The notes under the pieces are model-generated. The model searched no databases. It was not told the DNA's origin and worked only from the letters and a program-made list of their open reading frames with translations. DNA of 17,235 bases. Source: Myxococcales bacterium (GTDB lineage: Bacteria; Myxococcota; Bradymonadia; UBA7976; UBA1532). The stretch is from assembly GCA_020430675.1 (NCBI GenBank), contig JAGQJJ010000012.1, positions 1 through 17,235 of the forward strand, given 5' to 3'. The translations under genes and the position numbers were made by a program. Below, in pieces: positions 1 through 6,853 of the stretch. Position 1 is the stretch's first letter; every line of letters begins with the position of its first letter.

Positions 1-580
1 CGATGAAATGCGCCACCAGTTCGCCGCGGGGGTTGTTGACCAGCAGGTTGCCCACATGATCCGGCCCGATGGCCACCCAGCCGTGCGAGGCAAAATGGGC
101 CATCAAGAAGGAACTGGTGCCGCCGAAGCCGCGGTCGCCATGGCTGTAGATCATCACCGGGTAGGTCTCGCCCACCGGTCTGACCGCGGGCGCGTCGATG
201 ACGCTCTCGTTGTCGTCGAACAGGTTCTCGAAGCGCGGATGCTCGCCCTCGACCGCGCGTGCCGGGTACCACACATCGACCACGATCTGGCGCAGCTCGC
301 CGGTGCCGGGCACGACGTACTCGACCGGAAGGGTGCGAAAACCCGCCGCAAATGGCCCCGGGCCGTCGACGGGGAACTCCAGCGTCGAGGTGTAGACCGG
401 CCCCAGATCGGGCGCGGCATCGGGCGCGGCATCGGGCGCGGCATCCGGCGCCGCGTCGAGCGCGCCGACCATCGCGTCCGGCCCTTCTTGCACCGCCGCG
501 TCCACCGTCGCCTCACCGTCATCGCATCCGACCATCGCCGCGATGGCCAACCCCAAGAAAAACCCAAGCATCGTGCGCAT
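1..580 (-). CDS. Alpha/beta-hydrolase lipoprotein (predicted dienelactone hydrolase / PAF-acetylhydrolase-like), N-terminal part
   Basis: The first 193 residues are visible; the gene runs off the left edge. The ATG at 580 follows a GAGGAG ribosome-binding site 5-6 nt upstream. A short hydrophobic signal with a lipobox ending MVGC puts the lipidated cysteine at residue 19. Next comes an Asp-Ala-Pro linker (about residues 41-58) built from a 12-nt tandem repeat. From about residue 68 the sequence looks like a secreted alpha/beta-hydrolase: VVDVWYPA (about 100-107), then YPVMIYSHGDRGFGG (140-154), the usual oxyanion strand and loop of the COG4188 / PAF-acetylhydrolase-like group, then HGWVAIGPDHVGN (166-178). 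The nucleophile, expected in a GxSxG motif, lies outside the window, so activity cannot be judged. It is probably an envelope esterase or lipase; the substrate is unknown. It is divergent from the cytochrome gene at 688, and the 107-bp gap must hold both promoters. Confidence 0.85.
   Translation of the reverse strand, partial: MRTMLGFFLGLAIAAMVGCDDGEATVDAAVQEGPDAMVGALDAAPDAAPDAAPDAAPDLGPVYTSTLEFPVDGPGPFAAGFRTLPVEYVVPGTGELRQIVVDVWYPARAVEGEHPRFENLFDDNESVIDAPAVRPVGETYPVMIYSHGDRGFGGTSSFLMAHFASHGWVAIGPDHVGNLLVNNPRGELVAHFI
407..454 (-). repeat. 12-nt tandem repeat coding an Asp-Ala-Ala-Pro linker
   Basis: Three exact copies of ATCGGGCGCGGC (plus-strand reading) lie at 407-418, 419-430 and 431-442. 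A fourth copy, diverged by two bases, is at 443-454. On the minus strand they encode repeated Asp-Ala-Ala-Pro units just after the lipidated cysteine of the hydrolase. Such linkers tether a lipoprotein domain away from the membrane. Exact tandem units may change copy number by slippage without shifting the frame. Confidence 0.85.
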
Positions 581-687
581 CGCGCTCTCCTCGCGTTTCG
601 CCCCCCGCGTATGCCACACCGGGCAGGGCCACGGCCAGCGTCGCCGCGCCGTTGCGTTCGTCGGCCTTCATCTCGTAGCGTGTCCCG

Positions 688-2082
688 ATGTTTCGCCGCC
701 CCGCCCTGCTCGCGCTCTGCGCGTTGGCCTTCGCCGCCTGCGATGAAGACACCCCCGCCAGGCCACCCCTGACGGCCGACGAGCTGCTCGACCCCGAAGC
801 TTGCCGCGAATGCCATCCGAGCCATGTGCAGGAGTGGTCGGGCAGCATGCACGCCTACGCCGGCGACGACCCGGTCTTCCGGGCGATGAACGCGCGCGGC
901 CAGCGCGAGACCGAGGGCGCGTTGGGCGACTTCTGCGTGCAATGCCACGCCCCGCTGGCGCTGCGGCTCGGGCTGACCGCCGACGGCACCAACCTCGACG
1001 ATGTGCCCGCCCATCTGCGCGGCGTGACCTGCGCGTTCTGCCATACCGTCGACGCCATCGAAGGCACCCATAACAACCCGCTGCGCCTCGCCGACGACGG
1101 CGTGATGCGCGGCGGCACCGTCGATCCCGTCCCCAGCACCGGCCACGCCGCCGCGTGGTCGCCCCTGCACGACCGCAGCGACCTGCGCTCATCGGCGCTC
1201 TGCGGCGCCTGCCACGACATCGTCACCCCGGCCGGCGTGCACCTCGAACGCACCTCGGCCGAGTGGCAGGGCAGCGTCTTCAACGACGACGACCCCGCGG
1301 TGCGCAACACCTGCAATGACTGCCATCTGCCCGGCCGCGACGGCCGCATCGCCGACGTCGAAGGCGCGCCGGTGCGCCGCGTGCACGACCACTCGATGCC
1401 CGGGGTTGACATCGCGCTGACGCCTTTCGCCGACACCGGCGCCCAGCGCAGCCTGGTGCAGCGGTCGCTCGACACCACCCTCGTCACCGAGCTGTGTGTC
1501 ATCCCGCGGCAGGGCGGCGCCGAGGTCGAGGTCTATGTCGAGAACATCGCCGCCGGCCATCAGGTGCCCAGCGGCGCCGCGCTCGACCGGCGGCTGTGGG
1601 TCGAGCTGATCGGCTACGCCAACGACGCCGAGGTCTACCGCTCGGGCGTGGTCCCCGACGGCGAGCCCATCGCGCTGCTCGATGACCCCGACCTGTGGCT
1701 CTTCCGCGAGATCGGCTACGACGCTGACGGCAATCAGGTGCACCTCTTCTGGCAGGTCGCCCGCACCGAGGCCGAAGCGCTGCCCTCGCCCAACGTGCTG
1801 CCGCCCGGTTCGCCCGGCTACGTCAACCCGCACGTCGGCCGCCGCTACCGCATCATCGGCGAGACGCCCGATCGCGTCACGCTGCGGGTGCGCATGCGGC
1901 CCATGGGCCTCGAAGTGCTCGACGAGTTGATCGAAAGCGGCGACCTCGACCCCGCGGTGCGCGCGGCCATGCCCACCTTTGATCTGGCCCTGGCCACGCT
2001 CACCTGGACGGCCGCCACCGCCGAGCCCCGCATCACGGCGCTGGCCAATCGCGAAGCGCTCTGCGTCCCCGCGCAGCGTTGA
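688..2082 (+). CDS. Multiheme (pentaheme) c-type cytochrome lipoprotein
   Basis: This 464-residue protein has a signal peptide with lipobox AFAAC (Cys18), so it is probably anchored in the envelope facing the periplasm or outside. Five CXXCH heme-binding motifs are visible: CRECH (39-43), CVQCH (83-87), CAFCH (115-119), CGACH (172-176) and CNDCH (209-213). Their spacing resembles the cytochrome c554/c-prime family. After the hemes comes a roughly 200-residue beta-type domain containing a GHQVPSG motif (about residue 278), which often follows the hemes in such proteins. The role is presumably electron transfer; donor, acceptor and any enzymatic activity cannot be read from the sequence. No oxidoreductase partner lies nearby. 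The ATG at 688 is the only start that gives the complete signal peptide; its ribosome-binding site is weak. The gene ends 18 bp before the preferred start of the Nudix gene, so the two may be cotranscribed. Confidence 0.9.
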   Translation: MFRRPALLALCALAFAACDEDTPARPPLTADELLDPEACRECHPSHVQEWSGSMHAYAGDDPVFRAMNARGQRETEGALGDFCVQCHAPLALRLGLTADGTNLDDVPAHLRGVTCAFCHTVDAIEGTHNNPLRLADDGVMRGGTVDPVPSTGHAAAWSPLHDRSDLRSSALCGACHDIVTPAGVHLERTSAEWQGSVFNDDDPAVRNTCNDCHLPGRDGRIADVEGAPVRRVHDHSMPGVDIALTPFADTGAQRSLVQRSLDTTLVTELCVIPRQGGAEVEVYVENIAAGHQVPSGAALDRRLWVELIGYANDAEVYRSGVVPDGEPIALLDDPDLWLFREIGYDADGNQVHLFWQVARTEAEALPSPNVLPPGSPGYVNPHVGRRYRIIGETPDRVTLRVRMRPMGLEVLDELIESGDLDPAVRAAMPTFDLALATLTWTAATAEPRITALANREALCVPAQR

Positions 2083-2099
2083 TGCCGTATCATGGGCGC

Positions 2100-2825
2100 A
2101 TGAACGCCGAAGACACCGAGTTCCTGCGCACCTACCGCGCCTCGGCCGAGCGCTTCGCCCGCCCGTCGGTCACCGTCGATCTGGTCGTCTTCACGGTGCG
2201 CGACGCCGACCTCAAGCTGCTGCTGGTGCGCCGCAAAGAGCCGCCGTTCCGCGGTGAATGGGCCCTGCCCGGCGGCTTCGTGCGCGTCGGCGATGCATTT
2301 GCCGACCAGGGCGAAGACGTCGACGCCGCCGCGCACCGCGAGCTGGAAGAAGAGACCGGCCTGCCGCGCGGCACAGCCTTCCTCGAACAGCTCTACACCT
2401 TCGGCCGCGCCGGCCGCGACCCGCGCATGCGCATCATCTCGGTCGCCTATTACGCGCTCATCCGGCCCGATCTGGCGCCCATGGTCACCGCCGGCACCGA
2501 TGCGGCGGCCGTCGCCTGGTTCTCGGTGGCCCACGAACGCCCCGCGCGCCTGGCCTTCGACCACGACGAGATCGTGCAGACCGGCATCGAGCGCATCCGC
2601 GGCAAGATCGACTACGCGCCCATCGCCTTCGACCTGGTGCCCGAGACCTTCACCGTCGCCGACCTGCGCGCCGTCTACGAGGCGATCAAAGGCAACGAAT
2701 ACGACGCCGCCAATTTTCGGCGGCGCTTTCGGCGCATGCAGGACGACGGTCTGGTCGAAGCCGCGCCGGGCAAGCGCCACACCGCGCGGCGACCGGCGGC
2801 GGTCTATCGCTTCGTCCGCCGTTGA
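2100..2825 (+). CDS. Nudix-domain protein with NrtR-like winged-helix C-terminus
   Basis: A 241-residue protein. Residues about 25-145 form a Nudix domain: TVDLVVFTV, WALPGGFV (54-61) and the Nudix helix RELEEETGL (80-88) preceded by Glu72, which fits the E-x7-REUxEExGU half of the box. The Gly-to-Glu spacing is about seven residues longer than the classic Gx5E. Residues about 180-240 (FTVADLRAVYEAI through RRPAAVYRF) match the winged-helix tail of the NrtR/COG4111 group. NrtR proteins are repressors of NAD metabolism genes that sense ADP-ribose derivatives, and some relatives hydrolyse nucleotides. The retained Nudix residues leave catalysis possible. No NAD gene is in the window, so the target is unknown. 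The start at 2100 gives a typical N-terminus; in-frame TTG 2079 and ATG 2082 overlap the cytochrome stop and are alternatives. The stop overlaps the next gene. Confidence 0.88.
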   Translation: MNAEDTEFLRTYRASAERFARPSVTVDLVVFTVRDADLKLLLVRRKEPPFRGEWALPGGFVRVGDAFADQGEDVDAAAHRELEEETGLPRGTAFLEQLYTFGRAGRDPRMRIISVAYYALIRPDLAPMVTAGTDAAAVAWFSVAHERPARLAFDHDEIVQTGIERIRGKIDYAPIAFDLVPETFTVADLRAVYEAIKGNEYDAANFRRRFRRMQDDGLVEAAPGKRHTARRPAAVYRFVRR

Positions 2826-3718
2826 GGCGCTCGCCGGCCGCCGAGCGCCATGACCCGCCGGCGCGGGCGCATCGCTGGCAGGCCGAAGCCCCGATCGCCG
2901 CCGATGACGTGCCCGCCCGGGTCTGCGCCGAAGCCGACCTCTCCGCCGCTGATTGGGCTGGCGTCCTTGCCCATGGCGGCCTGTGGATCGACCGAAAGCG
3001 CTGGACCGGCCAACCCCTGCCCGCCGGCGCCCTGTGCGTGGTCTACGCCTTCACCCGCCCGCCCGTCGAACCGCCGCTCGGCCCGGACGCGCTGTTGTTC
3101 GATGCGCACGGCCTGCTCGCGATCAACAAACCCGCGTGGTGGCCCACCCAGGGCACGCGGGCCAGCGCCGCGTTCTCGGCCGAGGCGCGCGTGCAGGCCC
3201 TCTTCGGCGACCCGGCCCTGCGCGCGGTGCATCGCCTCGACCGCCAGACCAGCGGCGTGCTGCTCTTCGCCCGCGAAGGCCGCCTCGCCGGCCGCATCCA
3301 CGACCAGTTCCGGGCCCACGCGGTCCACAAGCGCTACCTCGCCCGCGTCGCCCCGCCGCCCGCCGCCGATCGGTTCACCGTGCGCGGCCCGTTGGTGCGC
3401 GTGGCCAATGAGGGCCATAGCCGCTTTGCGCTGGATGAAGGCGCCGCCGGCCTCGACAGCAAAACCGACTTTGCGGTGATTGAACGCCATGCCGACGAAG
3501 CCCTGATCGAAGCCCGCCCGCACACCGGCCGCACCCATCAACTGCGCGTGCATCTGGCCCACCACGGCTGCCCCATCCGCGGCGACGCGCTCTACGGCCC
3601 CGAATGGCGCCCCGGCGCGCCTGAGCGCGTCCTGCTGCATGCCCTGCGTCTGCGACTGAAGGTCGACGGCCGCGGCCTCGACATCGAGGCGCCGCCGCCC
3701 CCCGACCTCACTCGATGA
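2822..3718 (+). CDS. RluA-family pseudouridine synthase
   Basis: A 298-residue protein if it starts at TTG 2822, which overlaps the Nudix stop codon (TTGA); GTG 2909 is the main alternative. The catalytic motif HRLDRQTSG (137-145) carries the aspartate (Asp140) that attacks the uridine ribose. HTGRTHQLRVHL (234-245) is the second conserved RluA motif, and LLAINKPAWWPTQG (98-111) is the usual first strand region. The enzyme isomerises uridine to pseudouridine in rRNA or tRNA in the cytoplasm; the target base cannot be assigned. An S4-like N-terminal domain is not obvious, although residues about 20-75 (with GGLWIDRKRW) may be a reduced version. Translational coupling to the Nudix gene is likely. 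The 3' end overlaps the convergent lipoprotein gene by 11 bp. Confidence 0.88.
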   Translation: MRRSPAAERHDPPARAHRWQAEAPIAADDVPARVCAEADLSAADWAGVLAHGGLWIDRKRWTGQPLPAGALCVVYAFTRPPVEPPLGPDALLFDAHGLLAINKPAWWPTQGTRASAAFSAEARVQALFGDPALRAVHRLDRQTSGVLLFAREGRLAGRIHDQFRAHAVHKRYLARVAPPPAADRFTVRGPLVRVANEGHSRFALDEGAAGLDSKTDFAVIERHADEALIEARPHTGRTHQLRVHLAHHGCPIRGDALYGPEWRPGAPERVLLHALRLRLKVDGRGLDIEAPPPPDLTR

Positions 3719-6700
3719 CCACCAGCGGCGCCTGCAGGAGCGCGCCGGCCACGTCATAGATGCGCACTGTGTAGGTGCCCGGCAGCACGTTCACCCCGGC
3801 CCCGCGCGGGAAGACGCCCTCTTCTTCGATGGCGCAGCTCGCCAGAATATAGGTCTCGGGCCCGTTGCGGCTGCACCCGGTGGGGTCGACCGCAAACTGG
3901 AAGCGCCGCACGTTGGGATCGGGCACCACGTCGAACGCGCCCTGCCCTTCGACCTCGATGCGCCCCGCGTGCAGCATCAGGTGCTGGCCCGCGGCCACGT
4001 CGACCACCTGGTAGGTGTCGTTCATGGTCACGTAGTAATGCCCGGCCGGCACGACCGCCGGGAAGCCGAAGCCGCCGTTGCCGACGCGCTCGAAGCCCTC
4101 GGCCACGTTGATGAAGTGGTAGACCGTGTAGCCGGTGTTCGAATACGACGACGACCCCGGCCGCGGCCCGTACGAGGGCGCGGGCATCAGCACGGCGTCG
4201 GGCAGCGCGCCCGGCTCGGGCGGCAGCACCTCGATGCGGGCGCGGATGTCGGGGGGTTCGTAGCTTGTCGTCTGACCGGGGTTCACCGTCACAAACGTCG
4301 CGTTGGGGCTGTGGAACTGCGCGGTCACGCTCACGCGGTAGACCGCCGGCAGCACGTTGAGCCCGGTGTTCAGGTCGATGGCGCCGCCGCCGATCGCGCC
4401 GTCACAGCCGCCGAACAGCCACGGCGAGCGCACCTGATTGCCAAATGGCCCGCAGCCGCGCAACGGCAGCGGCCGCGCCAGATCATCGAAGCGTCTCGGC
4501 GGCTGCACGGTATAGGTGCCGTTCTGCGGCGAGACCACCTCGACGCGCCCCGCCTCGAACAGCACGCGGTCGCCAAACCCAACGTCGATGAACTCAAACG
4601 TGTCGTTGAGCACCACCGCGTAGGTCGCCGGCTCAAGCCGCACCGAGCGTCCGAGCGCCTGCTCGGCGTACAGGTCGAGCACCGAGTCGTCGAACGTCTC
4701 GAAGACGAAGTAATTGGCGTTGTCGTAGCGCAACGCCCACTCACCGCCGTATGTCGTCGCCGCCAGGTCATCGGGCACGTGATCCGGCCGCGTCGCGCCC
4801 TCGGGCGCCCGCACGGTCAGCACCGCGCGCTGGTCGAAGGGATCCTCTTCGCGGCACTGATCATCGCAGCCGTCGCCCAACTCCAGGTTGAAGTCGTCGC
4901 ACTCTTCGCCGAACTCCAGCTCGCCGTTGCCGCATTCGGGCGGGCGGCGGCACTCGCCATCGAGGCAGAAGTTGCCCGACGCGGCGCAGTCATCGCCGGC
5001 GACCCAACCAAAGCAGCCGTCGGCGTCGACCTCGCAGCGCTCGGCGACGTCGCCCACGCAGCGCCGCGCGCCCGCGCCGCAGGGATCGACGCAGACGATC
5101 GGCGCGTTGGCCCCCGGCGTCGGTGGCCCGGCGTGGAAGTCGGTCGCGTTGTCGTTGGTATCGGTGTGGTTGGCGTCACGGCTGAGCGACAGATCGACCA
5201 CATCGACCGCCGGGTTGCCCTCGCCGGCAAAGACCGCCGCGCTGAAGTCGCCGAAGCCGAGCGCATCGATCACCTCGGCCCCGCGCCGCAATTGCACCGA
5301 GTCGGGCCCGTTCTGCAGGTCGGCCTCGGCGTCGCGCAGGTCGGCCACCGCCGCCAGCGCCGGCTCGGCGGTGGGCGTGGCGATCACGAAGTAGCCGTCC
5401 TCGGGGATGGCGCCCATCAGCTCGACGGTGCCAAACGGCGCGCCGCCGTTGCCGTTGATGCCCACCAGCGTCAACCCGTCGAGCACCGTGCCCGGCGGGC
5501 CCCACAGCTCGATGAACGCCCGGGCCGCGTCGGCGCCGGGCGGGTCGTAGAGCACCTCGTTGATCACCACCGGCGGCGGCGGCGGCAGCGCGCAGACCCC
5601 GTCGGTGCAGATCTGGATGCCCGGGCACGCCGGCCCAGGCCCAAAACCCGGGCAGCCCGCGGCATCCACGTCGCAAATCTGCACATGCGTCGCGTCGCCG
5701 CACCGGCGGTCGCCCACCGCGCAGGCCTCGTCGCAGACGCAGGCGTCCAGGTCGCAAACCTGTCGCGGCGGGCAGGCCATCGGCGGGCCAAACTCGCGGC
5801 AGGCATCGCCGTCGAAGTTGCCGCAGAGCCGCAGCCCGCCTTCAGCGCAGACCTGCTCACCCGCCGCGCACTCATCATCGCAGTCGGGCACGCAGGCACC
5901 GGCCTCGCAGCGCTCGAACGCGGGGCAATCGAGCGGCGGGCCATACTCGCGGCACGGATCTTCGTCGAAGTCGCCGCAGACGCGCCGCGCGCCGTTTTCG
6001 CAGATCTGGTCGCCGGCCTGGCACTCATGGTCGCAATCGGGCTCGCAGGCCCCCTCGGCGCAGCGCTCGCCCGCGCCGCAGGGCACGGCCGGGCCCCACT
6101 CGGCGCACAGGTCCAGGTCGAACTGCCCGCAGGTCTCGACGCCGCCCGCCGTGCAGCGCGTGGCGCCGTCTTCGCAGTCATCGACGCAGCGCGGCGTGCA
6201 CGAGGCCGGGTCGCAATCCTCGGCGCCGTCGCAGACCTCGCCGTCGTCGATCACGCCATCACCGCAGCGCGCCGGCTGGCAATCGGTGCGGCAGGCATCG
6301 GGCAATTCGTCCGAGTTGGCCTCGCCGTCGTCGCAGCCCTCGCCGTCGTCGCGATGGCCATCACCGCAGCGCGGTGGCGCCGCGTCGGGCCCCGGCTCGG
6401 CGTCGGGCAGGGCCGCGTCCGGCGGTGCGCCGTCGGGCGACGCGGCGTCGGGCTGTACCTCGGCGTCGTGCATCGGCGGTTCGCCGTCCGGTACGGGCGG
6501 TGCGCTGTCTTGCACCGGCCCGCCATCCTCGGGCGGCGCCATGTCCGCGACCGGTGGCCCCAAGTCATCGACCCGCGCATCGACCCGAGGCGCGGCATCG
6601 GGCGGCAGGCCCCGATCGACCCGGGGCGCGGCGTCGGGCGTCTGCCCGTCGCGCCCCGGGCCCGCGTCCCCCGAAGCGGCGGGGTCATCGGGCGACCCCT

Positions 6701-6752
6701 CGCAGGCCAGGACTCCCATCGCCAGGCAGACCAGCAGAGCAATGCGACGCAT
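3708..6752 (-). CDS. Giant cysteine-rich lipoprotein with lamin-tail domain and duplicated C-terminal domain
   Basis: A 1014-residue surface or periplasmic lipoprotein. The ATG at 6752 has GGAG 8 nt upstream and starts a signal peptide with lipobox VLAC (Cys17). Order of parts: an Asp/Pro/Ala-rich linker (18-127); two CGDG-type Myxococcus cysteine-rich repeats (129-190); four roughly 50-residue Cys repeats (191-388); a proline run; a lamin-tail-like domain (about 395-550, VVINEVLYDPPGAD, FIELWGPP, DSVQLRRG); a fifth Cys repeat (about 554-602); another CGNG repeat with GEECDD (607-633); then two copies of an unnamed beta-rich domain (about 643-810 and 845-1010). Lamin-tail domains in secreted bacterial proteins are thought to mediate anchoring or adhesion. 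No catalytic motif was recognised, so a structural or adhesive role is inferred. It lies 101 bp after the caspase gene on the same strand and may be a separate transcript. Confidence 0.88.
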   Translation of the reverse strand: MRRIALLVCLAMGVLACEGSPDDPAASGDAGPGRDGQTPDAAPRVDRGLPPDAAPRVDARVDDLGPPVADMAPPEDGGPVQDSAPPVPDGEPPMHDAEVQPDAASPDGAPPDAALPDAEPGPDAAPPRCGDGHRDDGEGCDDGEANSDELPDACRTDCQPARCGDGVIDDGEVCDGAEDCDPASCTPRCVDDCEDGATRCTAGGVETCGQFDLDLCAEWGPAVPCGAGERCAEGACEPDCDHECQAGDQICENGARRVCGDFDEDPCREYGPPLDCPAFERCEAGACVPDCDDECAAGEQVCAEGGLRLCGNFDGDACREFGPPMACPPRQVCDLDACVCDEACAVGDRRCGDATHVQICDVDAAGCPGFGPGPACPGIQICTDGVCALPPPPPVVINEVLYDPPGADAARAFIELWGPPGTVLDGLTLVGINGNGGAPFGTVELMGAIPEDGYFVIATPTAEPALAAVADLRDAEADLQNGPDSVQLRRGAEVIDALGFGDFSAAVFAGEGNPAVDVVDLSLSRDANHTDTNDNATDFHAGPPTPGANAPIVCVDPCGAGARRCVGDVAERCEVDADGCFGWVAGDDCAASGNFCLDGECRRPPECGNGELEFGEECDDFNLELGDGCDDQCREEDPFDQRAVLTVRAPEGATRPDHVPDDLAATTYGGEWALRYDNANYFVFETFDDSVLDLYAEQALGRSVRLEPATYAVVLNDTFEFIDVGFGDRVLFEAGRVEVVSPQNGTYTVQPPRRFDDLARPLPLRGCGPFGNQVRSPWLFGGCDGAIGGGAIDLNTGLNVLPAVYRVSVTAQFHSPNATFVTVNPGQTTSYEPPDIRARIEVLPPEPGALPDAVLMPAPSYGPRPGSSSYSNTGYTVYHFINVAEGFERVGNGGFGFPAVVPAGHYYVTMNDTYQVVDVAAGQHLMLHAGRIEVEGQGAFDVVPDPNVRRFQFAVDPTGCSRNGPETYILASCAIEEEGVFPRGAGVNVLPGTYTVRIYDVAGALLQAPLVVIE
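3723..4826 (-). repeat. Tandem duplication of an unnamed C-terminal domain within the giant lipoprotein
   Basis: Copy 1 is about 4323-4826 and copy 2 about 3723-4220. Matching protein features in the same order are YAVVLNDTFEFIDV against YYVTMNDTYQVVDV, LFEAGRVEV against LMLHAGRIEV, a region with two conserved cysteines, and GLNVLPAVYRVSV against GVNVLPGTYTVRI. The copies are divergent in DNA, so the duplication is old. Each cysteine pair (CGPFG with GGCDG; PTGCS with ASCAI) may form a disulfide. Confidence 0.75.
5589..6182 (-). repeat. Four tandem roughly 50-residue cysteine repeats in the giant lipoprotein
   Basis: Units lie at about 6182-6033, 6032-5880, 5879-5733 and 5732-5589. Each starts with a pattern like D-x-CxxG and shares the order CxxGxxxC, C-G-x-FDxDxC, GPPxxCP, xxCxxGAC, ending in a C-x-P-D-C or similar linker. 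The last unit is the most diverged. A fifth, separated copy is at about 4947-5093, after the lamin-tail domain. Regular even cysteines suggest disulfide-bonded extracellular modules. Confidence 0.85.
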
Positions 6753-6853
6753 GTCAGCACTCCGTCGAACGAGACGCGGGTCACCGCCGCCCACCGGCCC
6801 GTCGGCGCGCGGCAGTACCCGGGCACGAGCCTCATCGAACCGCCCGGTTGGTG
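6753..6853 (-). promoter_or_regulatory. Gap between caspase gene and giant lipoprotein gene, possible promoter
   Basis: This 101-bp gap separates two co-directional genes. A perfect TTGACA on the minus strand (6857-6852) overlaps the caspase stop codon, but no good -10 box follows at 16-18 bp. Just downstream is a near-palindrome, AACCG-CC-CGGTT (6838-6849). No terminator hairpin followed by T residues is visible. The giant lipoprotein may therefore be read partly from the upstream operon and partly from its own weak promoter. Confidence 0.25.

Noticed and set aside
8..772. A 254-codon plus-strand frame at the left edge
   Set aside because: It is antisense to the hydrolase lipoprotein, which has a ribosome-binding site, lipobox and hydrolase motifs, and it also runs across the divergent promoter gap.
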